A stretch of DNA of 27,221 nt from CAYVUV01 sp964455095 (lineage in GTDB: Bacteria > Desulfobacterota > Binatia > HRBIN30 > CADEER01), in assembly GCA_964455095.1 (NCBI GenBank), contig CAYVUV010000337.1, positions 1-27,221 on the forward strand, in the 5' to 3' direction. Positions 16,608-24,507 of the stretch are shown here, piece after piece. A model generated the notes under the pieces. That model was not told the origin of the DNA and made no database searches. It saw only the letters and a list, made by a program, of their open reading frames with translations. Position numbers and translations under genes: made by a program. How positions within the stretch are numbered: the first letter of the stretch is position 1; every line of letters begins with the position of its first letter.

Positions 16608-17105
16608 CTACGGCTTCGCGGGGGCAGCGGGTGTCACCGCGGGTGTCGCGGCAGCGGCGGGGGCGGCGGGCTTGGCCGGCGCGCCGCCGATCTGCGCTTT
16701 GCAGCCCGGCGTCACTTCGGATTCGTGTGCGCGCAGGCAGTTCAGCAGCCGGCCCTCCCCCTGCTTCACGTCTTTGCAGTACTTCTCCAGGTCGGCCTTG
16801 CAGACCGCGAAGAATCCACCGCGGGCCCCGGGGCCACCCTGCCGCGCTCCCGGGCCGCCCTGCCCGGGCCACTGACCGGTCTCGACGTGCTGCTTGCACG
16901 CATCCGACAGGTCGCCCGTGTGCCCCTTGAGGCACTCGCGGATGCGTCCCTGCCCGGGCTGGACACCCTTGCAGAACTTCTGCACCTCTGGCCCGCACGG
17001 ACCGACGCCGGGCCCCTGCGCCAGGGTCGGTCGGCCGGACATCACCAGCAGTGCCCCGATCAGCACGGCCGGCGTGAAGAGGAGGACCCGTGTGCGCGTC
17101 AACAT
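16608..17105 (-). CDS. Secreted GLG1-type Cys-rich repeat protein
   Basis: The ATG at 17105 follows AAAGGGG. The 165-aa product has a signal peptide (LLFTPAVLIGALLVMSG, cleavage near AQG). It carries two copies of the Cys-rich FGF-receptor / Golgi apparatus protein 1 repeat. Copy 1 runs CGPEVQKFCKGVQPGQG then CLKGHTGDLSDAC; copy 2 runs CKADLEKYCKDVKQGEG then CLRAHESEVTPGC. They match in four-Cys spacing (C-x7-C, then C-x12-C), and a Gly-rich spacer lies between. A Pro/Ala tail (AKPAAPAAAATPAV) ends it. The family is named for an animal protein but occurs in proteobacteria as small exported proteins of unknown role. Disulfide-stabilised and periplasmic or extracellular by inference. Minus-strand neighbours are the DoxX gene upstream and the pilin operon downstream. 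Confidence 0.83.
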   Translation of the reverse strand: MLTRTRVLLFTPAVLIGALLVMSGRPTLAQGPGVGPCGPEVQKFCKGVQPGQGRIRECLKGHTGDLSDACKQHVETGQWPGQGGPGARQGGPGARGGFFAVCKADLEKYCKDVKQGEGRLLNCLRAHESEVTPGCKAQIGGAPAKPAAPAAAATPAVTPAAPAKP

Positions 17106-17200
17106 CGCTTACCCCTTTATTGATCGGCGGCTCAGCGTGGCCGCATGTGAGCTGCGCGCGGTTATATCCAAGCGCACCGCGGAAGAAAACCGGCGCGGTC

Positions 17201-17626
17201 TCAGCCTCTGGCAGGCGTGCGCCGGAACAGCGCGGCGTCGGCCGATAGCGTCCCCGGACCGACCAGCAGCAGAAGCAGCGCGGTAGCCAGATAGACCAGG
17301 GCCAGCTCGTACGAACCCTCGCGACCGACGAACGGGTCGCCGCGACCGATGTGAAACGCTGCCGCGACGGCCATCGTGCAGACGAGCCCGAGCGATGCCA
17401 ACGGCGTCAGCAGGCCGGCGATCCACGCCAGGCCACCGCCGAACTCCGACACCGCCGCCAGCGCCTGCAGGAAACCGGGCACCGGCGCCTCGGGCCCCAT
17501 CCAGCCGAACGGATCCTGAATCTTCGACCATCCGTGCAGCACGAAAGCCGCCCCGGACACGACGCGCACCATCAACAGGCCCACGGCACCACGGCCGCCG
17601 ACGAACGGCGGGAAGAATCGCTGCAT
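17201..17626 (-). CDS. DoxX family membrane protein
   Basis: The ATG at 17626 is chosen because GGAGGG lies 8 bases upstream; a TTG 15 bases further upstream is weaker. The 141-aa product has four hydrophobic segments. The N-terminal part has RVVSGAAFVLHGWSKIQDPFGWMG, the DoxX hallmark of a helix followed by HGxxK and FGW, and it continues with LQALAAVSEFGGGLAWIAGLLTPLASLG. DoxX proteins are inner-membrane proteins tied in some bacteria to thiol redox, sulfur or oxidative-stress functions; the exact role is unclear. It stands between the Cys-rich protein and a G-rich palindromic repeat. Confidence 0.88.
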   Translation of the reverse strand: MQRFFPPFVGGRGAVGLLMVRVVSGAAFVLHGWSKIQDPFGWMGPEAPVPGFLQALAAVSEFGGGLAWIAGLLTPLASLGLVCTMAVAAAFHIGRGDPFVGREGSYELALVYLATALLLLLVGPGTLSADAALFRRTPARG

Positions 17627-17647
17627 CGGGATGCCCTCCAAAGGCCA

Positions 17648-17687
17648 ACTTCCCCCTTTGAAAAAGGGGGATTGAGGGGGATTTGTG
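17648..17687 (+). repeat. G-rich palindromic repeat unit (CCCCCTTTG...AAAGGGGG-ATTGAGGGGGAT)
   Basis: A short stem (CCCCCTTTG / AAAAAGGGGG) is followed by a second G-run, ATTGAGGGGGATTTG. It is the same design as the units at 18785 and 26851 and lies just upstream of the DoxX start, so the hairpin could enter the doxX leader transcript. I recall such units as scattered repeats in many proteobacterial-type genomes. Confidence 0.8.
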
Positions 17688-17732
17688 TGACTGATCAGGC
17701 TCGGAACTCGACAGGCTCAATCTACACGCGGC

Positions 17733-18704
17733 TCACGACTTCCCCTCGCCGTCGTGCGCCGGCGCCGGTTCCTCCGCTTCCTCTTTCGGAAACCACAGCG
17801 ACGCCCCGACCGACACGGCGAGGATGACGGCGATGACACCGAGCGAGATCCCGATCGGCACCTTGTAGAAATCCACCAGCAGCATCTTGGCGCCGACGAA
17901 GCAGAGCACGATCGACAGCCCGAGCTGCAGGTAGTGGAACTTGTGGATCACGCCGGCGAGCAGGAAGTAGAGCGCGCGCAGGCCGAGGATGGCGAAGACG
18001 TTCGACGTGTAGACCAGAAACGGATCGCGCGTCACGGCGAAGATCGCCGGAATCGAATCGAGCGCGAAGATCACGTCGGTGGTCTCGACCAGCACCAGAA
18101 CGACGAACAGCGGTGTGGCCGCGCGGCGCACCGGGCCGCCCGCGCGCAGCGCCGCGCGGGTGAAGAACTTCTGCCCGTCGTAGGTGTTGGTCACCGGCAT
18201 CACGCGCCGCATCAGCTTGATGATCGGGTTCGCATCGGGGTCGATCGCCTGCTCGTCCTGCGTCGCCATGCGGATGCCGGTGAACACCAGGAAGGCGCCG
18301 AACACGTAGACGATCCAGTGAAAGCGCTCGATCAGGTACGCCCCGGCGCCGATCATCGCGCCGCGCAGCAGCAGCGCGCCGATGATGCCCCAGAACAGGA
18401 TGCGGTGCTGGTAGCGCGACGGCACGCCGAAGTACGAAAAGATGAGGACGAAGACGAAAATGTTGTCGACCGACAGCGCCTTCTCGATCAGATAGCCGGT
18501 GAGGAACTCGAGGCCCGCCTGCGACCCCATGATGAAATACAGCCCCAGGTTGAACGTCAACGACAGGGCGATCCAGGTCACGCTCCAGCCCGCCGCCTCG
18601 CGCACCGACACCTCGTGCGCCTGGCGGTGGAACACCCCGAGATCGATCGCCAGCATGGCCAGCACGAAGGCGTTGAACGCGACCCAGACCCAGATCGATT
18701 CCAT
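17733..18704 (-). CDS. TerC/Alx-family integral membrane protein
   Basis: The ATG at 18704 follows GGAGG by 4 bases. The 323-aa product, near the usual length of Alx/TerC, is mostly transmembrane, with conserved acidic motifs inside helices: EKALSVDNIFVFVLIFSYF and ETTDVIFALDSIPAIFAVT, both typical of the LysE/TerC superfamily and thought to bind metal. RDPFLVYTSNVFAILGLRAL is another family signature. The charged C-terminal tail ends in GEGKS. Members export or handle manganese, or confer tellurite resistance. I looked for the yybP-ykoY manganese riboswitch that often precedes such genes and saw none in 18705-18952; instead a G-rich repeat pair sits there. Divergent from the ABC ATPase gene. 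Confidence 0.92.
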   Translation of the reverse strand: MESIWVWVAFNAFVLAMLAIDLGVFHRQAHEVSVREAAGWSVTWIALSLTFNLGLYFIMGSQAGLEFLTGYLIEKALSVDNIFVFVLIFSYFGVPSRYQHRILFWGIIGALLLRGAMIGAGAYLIERFHWIVYVFGAFLVFTGIRMATQDEQAIDPDANPIIKLMRRVMPVTNTYDGQKFFTRAALRAGGPVRRAATPLFVVLVLVETTDVIFALDSIPAIFAVTRDPFLVYTSNVFAILGLRALYFLLAGVIHKFHYLQLGLSIVLCFVGAKMLLVDFYKVPIGISLGVIAVILAVSVGASLWFPKEEAEEPAPAHDGEGKS

Positions 18705-18784
18705 TGGCCTCCGTGCCTAGCAGAACTTCAGGCGAAGTTCCGCCCCCCTTGCGAGCGATCGACTTTCTCGCGGAGCGCGGCTCT

Positions 18785-18880
18785 GACTTCCCCCTTTTGC
18801 AAAGGGGGATTGAGGGGGATTTTGCGAATGATCAGAGTTCAAAAATCCCCTCTGACCCCCCCTTGCCAATGGGGGAAGGC
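18785..18880. repeat. Head-to-head pair of G-rich palindromic repeats
   Basis: The first unit (18785-18826: CCCCCTTTTGCAAAGGGGG, then ATTGAGGGGGATTTT) is followed by a reversed second unit (18841-18880: AAAAATCCCCTCTGACCCCC, then CCAATGGGGG). The G-run GGGGGATTTT of the first pairs with AAAAATCCCC of the second, so the whole block can form a larger hairpin. The spacer 18828-18849 recurs at 26992-27013 with 19 of 22 identical bases. It lies in the intergenic region between the divergent terC and ATPase genes and may act on either transcript. Confidence 0.8.
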
Positions 18881-18952
18881 GGCGGGCGCGGCTTGACTCG
18901 GTCGGCGCCGCGGGCCAAAGGACCTGCGCACGCGAATCCGGTGCGCACTGGC

Positions 18953-20074
18953 ATGGCGAGCGTTGCCTTCGAACATGTCTCCAAGCGCTTTCCCGACGGC
19001 ACCAGCGCCGTCGTGGACTGCACGCTGCAGATCGCCGACGGCGAGCTGATGGTCTTCGTCGGCCCGTCGGGCTGCGGCAAGTCGACCCTGCTGCGCATGC
19101 TGGCCGGGCTCGAGACCGTCACCAGCGGCACGGTGCGCATCGGCGACCAGGTGGTCAACGATCTGCCGCCGCAGCAGCGCAACGTCGCGATGGTCTTCCA
19201 GGACTACGCGCTCTACCCGCACATGTCGGTGCGCCGCAACCTCGAGTTTCCGCTCCGCATGCGCGGCCTCGAGCGCGCCGAGATCCAGCGCCGCGTCGAC
19301 TGGGCGGCCGAGATTCTCGCCATCGCCGCGCTGCTCGATCGGCAGCCCAAGCAGCTCTCCGGCGGGCAGCGCCAACGCGTGGCGATGGGCCGCGCGCTGG
19401 TGCGCGAGCCGACCGTGTTCCTGCTCGACGAGCCGCTCTCCAACCTCGACGCCAAGCTGCGCGTGCAGGTGCGGGCGGAGATCGGCGAGCTGCAGCAGCG
19501 CACCGGCACGACGATGATCTACGTCACCCACGATCAGGTCGAGGCGATGACACTCGGCCATCGCGTCACCGTGCTCGACAAAGGCCGCCTGCAGCAGGTG
19601 GCGCCGCCGGGCGAGCTCTACGCGCACCCCGCCAACGTCTTCGTCGCCGGCTTCATCGGCAACCCGCCGATGAACCTCTTTCCCACCCGCGTCACGGCCG
19701 ACGCCTCCGGCCACCTGCAGCTCGCCATCGGCGCGCAACGCCTGCCGATCGACCTGGCGCATCTGCCCGCCGTGCGCCAGCACCTCGACCGGCCGCTCAC
19801 CGGCGGCGTGCGCCCCGAAGGCCTGACCCGCGCGACGAATGAAGCCGGCGCCATCGCGGCCACCGTCTCGCACGTCGAGTACCTGGGCCACGAGCGGCTC
19901 GTGTACATGCGCGTCGCCGACGCAGCGCTGCCCGACGGCGGCGTGCCGCTGACGGCGCGCCTGCCCGGCATGGAGCCGCTCGAGAAGGGCGCGCCGATTG
20001 CCCTGCACGTCGACGCGGCGCAGGTCTACCTGTTCGACGCCGACGGCCGCTCGCTCGGCGGCACCGGCACCTGA
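18953..20074 (+). CDS. ugpC: ABC sugar transporter ATP-binding protein, MalK/UgpC type
   Basis: The 373-aa product starts at the ATG at 18953; no strong ribosome site precedes it. Walker A is GPSGCGKST (residues 37-45), the Q-loop AMVFQDYALYPHMSV, the signature LSGGQRQRVAMGRAL, Walker B VFLLDEPLSNLDAKLR, and the H-loop VTHDQVEAMTL. The C-terminal third (after HPANVFVAGFIGNPPMN) is the MOI/TOBE domain of sugar importers, with GVRPEGL and the usual beta pattern. It energises uptake by the permeases encoded on the opposite strand at 23686-25424, an arrangement consistent with one transporter. The symbol is a family-level assignment (MalK/UgpC); the substrate is not proven. It ends 31 bases before a MITE-like element. 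Confidence 0.9.
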   Translation: MASVAFEHVSKRFPDGTSAVVDCTLQIADGELMVFVGPSGCGKSTLLRMLAGLETVTSGTVRIGDQVVNDLPPQQRNVAMVFQDYALYPHMSVRRNLEFPLRMRGLERAEIQRRVDWAAEILAIAALLDRQPKQLSGGQRQRVAMGRALVREPTVFLLDEPLSNLDAKLRVQVRAEIGELQQRTGTTMIYVTHDQVEAMTLGHRVTVLDKGRLQQVAPPGELYAHPANVFVAGFIGNPPMNLFPTRVTADASGHLQLAIGAQRLPIDLAHLPAVRQHLDRPLTGGVRPEGLTRATNEAGAIAATVSHVEYLGHERLVYMRVADAALPDGGVPLTARLPGMEPLEKGAPIALHVDAAQVYLFDADGRSLGGTGT

Positions 20075-20105
20075 CGGCGCGGTCCCTCTGGTTCCTCTCC
20101 CGGAG

Positions 20106-20329
20106 GGGGCTTTGCACACAAAGTCACCGTTGAACGGCGCTCTGGTCGGAGTCGGGGTCGGAATCGGTATCGGGATCGAGGGCAACGAAATGAATTGCGG
20201 CCTGTGTCGATGCGATTCGCCAGGAACCGCGGAATCCCTGGAACAGGAATCGATTCCGATGCCGATAGCGATTCCGACCCCGACGGGAGAGGCACGATCG
20301 GGCGAGAAAAGGCTTTTGTGCAAAGCCCC
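20106..20329. mobile_element. 224-bp MITE-like element with terminal inverted repeats and 5-bp target duplication
   Basis: The ends are perfect 13-bp inverted repeats, GGGGCTTTGCACA and TGTGCAAAGCCCC. The element is flanked by CGGAG at 20101-20105 and again at 20330-20334, a 5-bp target-site duplication. Further in, GTCGGGGTCGGAATCG of the left arm is repeated inverted in the right arm, with further TCGG-type repeats. No open frame of transposase length is inside, so mobilisation must be in trans. It fills the 306-base gap between the ATPase and glycosidase genes (20075-20380). Whether it is still mobile, and its parent transposon, are not visible here. Confidence 0.7.
20111..20182 (+). repeat. 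72-bp direct repeat, copy 1 (left arm of MITE-like element)
   Basis: Identical base for base to 26909-26980, in the same orientation. It carries a run of imperfect TCGGRR hexamers (GTCGGAGTCGGGGTCGGAAT and on). This copy lies inside the full element; the other copy lacks the GGGG end and the right arm. The two repeats bracket the minus-strand operon at 20381-26770. Confidence 0.95.
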
Positions 20330-20380
20330 CGGAGGGAGCGGACTTCTGTCGCGGGCTGCGGGGCAAAGCCCCCAGCGCGC

Positions 20381-23300
20381 TCACTCACTCGCCGGTGCCG
20401 CCGGCTGGGTTGTCGGCGACGGCTCGGGTGCGCCCGGCATCGACTCCGCGGCGGTGGTGGGCTCGGGGGCGCCGGGAAGCGACAGCGGGGCGGGGGTAGG
20501 CTCGGGCGCGTGCTCGAGAACGACGTCGGCCGGGAAGGCGCGGATGACGACGCTGGCGGCGTCGAACGCCTCGGCAGGCGCGCCGTTGATGGTCACCGCG
20601 GTGAGCGGCTGCGGCAGTGGCGGTCGGAGGACGATGCCGCCCGGCGGCACACTGAGGTCGCCCGACAGGGTCAGGTGCAGCGTCGTCGGGCCCTCGCGGC
20701 GCAGGCGGTAGCTCAGCGCGCCGTAATAGGTCGGCAGACGCCGCACGCTCACCCCAGGTTCTTCGAGCCATTCCTGCGGCACGCCGGCGGCGAGGACGAG
20801 CGCGCGGTCTTCTTCGCGCTCGTAGGCGAACAGGGTACGGAAGGCGACCAGATAGGTCGAGCTGATCCAGCTGTGCGGCATGTCGCCGATGAACTTGGGT
20901 ACGTTGGGGTCGCGCCAGATGATTTCCGCCCATTGGTTCCACGCCGCCGGTCGCTGGTCGGCGAGCATGATCTCCATCACCTCGAGAGCGCGTTCGCGCT
21001 GGCCGAGCAGCGCGAACGCCGCGGCGTTGCGCAGCTCGTAGGGCGTGTACGCCTGCCAGGGCACGGCGCCGCCGAAGCGCGCCTGCAGGTCGGCGTAGTA
21101 GCGATCGAAGGTGTGGGTCAGCGCCGGCTCGGGCAAGTATCGGCCCTCGCCGCCCAGCACCAGGGCGATGGCGGTGGAGCTCGGGTCGAGATCGCCGAGG
21201 TCGGCCGAGCCGGGAATGTAGTCGAGGTGGTAGCGCTCGATGGTGCGGTTGATGGACGCGTAGAGATCGGTGCGGAACGCGTCGCGCAGCGCCGCGTAGC
21301 TCAGCGCGTGCGCGTCGTCGCCGATCACGCCCGCCAGGTCGGCGGCGTCCTTCAGGCCGCGCAGCGCAAAGAAGTCGTCCCAGTACGCGTGCACCGGGTG
21401 CGCGCTATAGCCCTCGTGGCTGATCGACTCGGGCAACAGGCCGTAGAAGCGCTGCGCTTCGCCCGACGTGTAGGCCGCGGTGAGACGCTGCTCGCGCAGC
21501 GCGGCGATGTAGTCCGCCGCCTTGACCACGTGCGGCCAGACCTCGTTGACGAAGCCCACGTCGCGCGTGAAGCGGTAGTACTGCATGATCGTGTAGATGA
21601 ACGCGCCGGGGCTGTCGTGCTCGGGCACCGGATCGGCGCCGCGCTTGTCGACGCAGCAGGGCACCTTGCCGTCGGGCTGCTGGAACGTGGCGAACCAGCG
21701 AATGAAGGCGCGCACTTCCTCGGTGAACCCCATCTGCAGCAGCGCGTCGGAGGTCATGGCGCCGTCGCGGATCCAGGAGCGCGCATAGGTGCGCGAACCG
21801 GGCTGGATGGCGGCGCCGTCGCGGTTGATCAGGATGTGCGCCAGCGCCGACTTCATCGAGTTGGTCAGCTTCTCGGCCCCCGGCGGCAGTTGGATGTCGA
21901 CCCGCCCGAGCCGCGCGCGCCAGCCGCGCGCCGTCTCCTCGATCTCGGCGGTGACGTGCGCGTGCACGACATCGGCGGCGCCGCCGAGCGGCTCGTCGAC
22001 GTGCGCATCGTGGAACGGCACGGCGACGTAGACCTCCTCGGACGAGCGCGGCGCGAGGTCGAAGTCGTAGCGCAACGCGCCCGATGCGTAGCCGACCGGA
22101 TCCGACACCAGCGATTGCGCCGGCAGCCGGCCCTCGACGAGAAAGTCGACCACCGGACCCTGGGCCATCGTCGAGGCGCCGAAGCGATCGGGCAGCGTCA
22201 GCGACGTGACGGATTTGTTGCCGTTCACCCACACCGTCGGGCGATCGAACTCCAGATCGTGAATCGGCGCCACGCCGCCGATCATGTTGAGCGACTGCCA
22301 GGGCGGCAGGACCTGGAAGGACCGCACGGAGAGAAACAGCGCCACATGGCGCCCCTCGTCGGCGTGGTTCGTCAGGCGGTAGGTGGCGTTGAGCGTCGAC
22401 GCCCCGGCGGCGCCGGAGGCATACGCCGTCACAGCGAGCTCCAGCGAGTCGATGTGCCAGCGCACGGTGGGAATCGGCAGGTAGCCGTCCATCAGCTCCT
22501 GCGTCGTCTCGACCTGGTTCCAGGTGATGAGCGCGCCGTCGACGAGCAGGAACGGCTCGATCGAGAACGAGCCCTGATCGACTTCGAGCATGCCCTCTTC
22601 GTTGATCAGCGCTTCCTTGTCGTCGCCGTCGACGCCGATCACCGTCCAATAGGTCTGCTTGCCGTAGAAATATTTCGGATAGATCCCCGGCGCCGCATCG
22701 CCCGCGATCACCGCGAAGAAATTGTTCGGCGAGGCCGAGAACTCGAACGGCTGCACGCTGACGGCGACGATGCCATAGCCCTGGTCGCGGCTGGGGCGCT
22801 GCAGGGCGAGGCGGACGTAGCGCGACTCGGCGTCGGGCATGTAGATGTAGTCGCGCCGGCCGTTGCCGGTGTCGATCGCGTACGCCGTCGTCCACTGCTC
22901 GCCGTCGTCGGAGGTCTGCACCTGGTAGGCGGTGGCGAAGTCCTGCGGATCCCAGTCGATCACCAGGCCGCCGTACTCGCGCAGCTGCTCGAAATCGATC
23001 AGCAGCCACTGATCGCCGGCCAGCGAGCCGCTGCGCCAGGTCGTCTTCGGATCGCGGTCGAGCACGAAAGCGGGGTCGGAGCCGGGCATGGTCGTCGAGG
23101 CGCGGGCGGTCGGCTTGGGGTCGCTGGCGCTCGGCGCCGGGCGCTCCTCCAACTGCAGTTGATCGATCCACACCGAGCCCTTGCCGCCGGTGCCGGCGGC
23201 GAGCGCGATCTCGATCACCGCCACGCGCTCCGGCACGCCGCCGCCGGCCGGGCCCCAGGCATAGACGAAGCGCGGCTTTTTGATCATCACGCGCTGCCAA

Positions 23301-23677
23301 TCGGTGGGGAAGGTGAAGTCGCGCAGCTGGCGCCACCAGACGTTCTGCTGCGGGTCGACGAGCTTGACCTCGAAGGTATTCGGCGACGCCACGGCGCGCA
23401 GCTGGAACGTGAAGGCGTAGTTCTGCGGCAACTTCAGGTCGAGCGCTTTGCGCACGATCACGTAGCCGCTGCTGTCGCGCAGGTCGAAATCGATGCGCAT
23501 CGCCATGCCGGTCGGGCCGGGGTCCTGCCCGATCTCGACGTGCCCGCCGTTGGAGGTGATCGCCGTCCAGTCGGTGACGTCCTCGAAATCGTCGAGGACG
23601 ACCACCTCGCCCATCGCGATCGCCGCGCGCAGCAGTACCACCACCAGCAGCCCACCCCACCAACCGCGTCTCGACAC
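20381..23677 (-). CDS. Exported discoidin-domain (alpha/alpha)6 glycosidase-like enzyme, 1098 aa
   Basis: The start is the GTG at 23677, with GGAGG close upstream and 8 bases from the permease stop; longer open frames upstream are shadows. VSRRGWWGGLLVVVLLRAAI is a signal peptide. Residues about 25-178 form a jelly-roll-like domain, residues about 188-308 an F5/8 type C (discoidin) domain (ARASTTMPGSDPAFVLD, WLLIDFEQ, YQVQTSDDGEQW). The catalytic-type region, about 600-1000, has SWIRDGAMTSDALLQMG (Asp638), HDSPGAFIYTIMQYYRF, AYWDDFFALRGLKDA and WNQWAEIIWRDP, in the style of six-hairpin glycosidases. I cannot name the GH family. The tail has repeated PGAPEP Pro-rich units. It follows the sugar permease genes, so it probably releases the sugar that the transporter imports. 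Confidence 0.85.
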   Translation of the reverse strand: MSRRGWWGGLLVVVLLRAAIAMGEVVVLDDFEDVTDWTAITSNGGHVEIGQDPGPTGMAMRIDFDLRDSSGYVIVRKALDLKLPQNYAFTFQLRAVASPNTFEVKLVDPQQNVWWRQLRDFTFPTDWQRVMIKKPRFVYAWGPAGGGVPERVAVIEIALAAGTGGKGSVWIDQLQLEERPAPSASDPKPTARASTTMPGSDPAFVLDRDPKTTWRSGSLAGDQWLLIDFEQLREYGGLVIDWDPQDFATAYQVQTSDDGEQWTTAYAIDTGNGRRDYIYMPDAESRYVRLALQRPSRDQGYGIVAVSVQPFEFSASPNNFFAVIAGDAAPGIYPKYFYGKQTYWTVIGVDGDDKEALINEEGMLEVDQGSFSIEPFLLVDGALITWNQVETTQELMDGYLPIPTVRWHIDSLELAVTAYASGAAGASTLNATYRLTNHADEGRHVALFLSVRSFQVLPPWQSLNMIGGVAPIHDLEFDRPTVWVNGNKSVTSLTLPDRFGASTMAQGPVVDFLVEGRLPAQSLVSDPVGYASGALRYDFDLAPRSSEEVYVAVPFHDAHVDEPLGGAADVVHAHVTAEIEETARGWRARLGRVDIQLPPGAEKLTNSMKSALAHILINRDGAAIQPGSRTYARSWIRDGAMTSDALLQMGFTEEVRAFIRWFATFQQPDGKVPCCVDKRGADPVPEHDSPGAFIYTIMQYYRFTRDVGFVNEVWPHVVKAADYIAALREQRLTAAYTSGEAQRFYGLLPESISHEGYSAHPVHAYWDDFFALRGLKDAADLAGVIGDDAHALSYAALRDAFRTDLYASINRTIERYHLDYIPGSADLGDLDPSSTAIALVLGGEGRYLPEPALTHTFDRYYADLQARFGGAVPWQAYTPYELRNAAAFALLGQRERALEVMEIMLADQRPAAWNQWAEIIWRDPNVPKFIGDMPHSWISSTYLVAFRTLFAYEREEDRALVLAAGVPQEWLEEPGVSVRRLPTYYGALSYRLRREGPTTLHLTLSGDLSVPPGGIVLRPPLPQPLTAVTINGAPAEAFDAASVVIRAFPADVVLEHAPEPTPAPLSLPGAPEPTTAAESMPGAPEPSPTTQPAAPASE

Positions 23678-23685
23678 GGCGCCTC

Positions 23686-24507
23686 CTACTCCTTGATGCT
23701 GCCGCTCATCAAGCCCGCAATGTAGTACCGTTGCAACGCCACAAAGACCAGCAGCACCGGCAGCACGGTCAGCACCGATCCGGCCATCATCAACTCGGTG
23801 TCCTGCACGTGCTCGCCGGTGAGGTTCGCCAGCGCCACCGGCAGCGTGTACATGGCGTCGTCGGTCAAAACGATCAGCGGCCACATGAAGTCGTTCCACG
23901 TCCCCATGAACGTGAAGATGGCGAGCGTGACCAAAATCGGCCGGCACAGCGGCAGGACGAGCGACCAGTAGATGCGCCACTCGCCGGCGCCGTCGATGCG
24001 GGCGGCGTCGAGCACGGTGTCGGGAATCGACAGCGCATACTGGCGGATCATGAAGATGCCGAAGATGCTGGCCATGCCGGGCACGATGACGGCGCCGTAG
24101 GTGTTGATGAGCCCGAGCTGCTTGAGCATGAGAAACAGCGGCAACATGCTGACCTGCGCCGGGATGACCAGCGCGGCGAGCAGCAGCTGGAACAAGCGCT
24201 CGCGTCCGGTGAACGGCAGCTTGGCGAAGGCGTAGCCGGCCATCGAGTTGAACAGCAGCGAGATCGCCGTCACGGCGGCGGCGAGCAGCGCGCTGTTGAC
24301 GATGTAGTGCGCCAGGTTCAGGCGCGTGAACAGGGCCCGATAGTGCTCCAGCGTCGGCGCGCTCGGCCACAGCCGCGGCGGCAGCGTGTTGGCCTCGCCG
24401 GGCGGCATGAAGGACGCGGCGACCATCCACAGCAGCGGCAGCAGCGTCAGCACCACGCCGGCGGCGAGCGCGCCGTAGAGCAGCACGGCGGCCAGCGCCC
24501 GCTTCAT
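23686..24507 (-). CDS. ugpE: ABC sugar transporter permease, MalG/UgpE type
   Basis: The start ATGA at 24507 overlaps the stop of the first permease gene by 4 bases. The 273-aa product has an N-terminal helix (LYGALAAGVVLTLLPLLWMVAASF) and about five further transmembrane segments. The EAA-loop DTVLDAARIDGAGEWRIYWS is the permease contact with the ATPase, matching the family's EAAxxDGA motif. The ending SGSIKE resembles the family's C-terminus (GLTxGAVKG). It forms the membrane channel with the first permease. Symbol assigned at family level only. Its stop lies 8 bases before the glycosidase gene. Confidence 0.9.
   Translation of the reverse strand: MKRALAAVLLYGALAAGVVLTLLPLLWMVAASFMPPGEANTLPPRLWPSAPTLEHYRALFTRLNLAHYIVNSALLAAAVTAISLLFNSMAGYAFAKLPFTGRERLFQLLLAALVIPAQVSMLPLFLMLKQLGLINTYGAVIVPGMASIFGIFMIRQYALSIPDTVLDAARIDGAGEWRIYWSLVLPLCRPILVTLAIFTFMGTWNDFMWPLIVLTDDAMYTLPVALANLTGEHVQDTELMMAGSVLTVLPVLLVFVALQRYYIAGLMSGSIKE

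Noticed and set aside
20195..23725. 1176-codon open frame on the plus strand opposite the glycosidase gene
   Set aside because: Composition is Arg/Ala/Gly/His-rich with no recognisable domain, the minus-strand frame has clear domains, a signal peptide and a ribosome site; this is a high-GC shadow.
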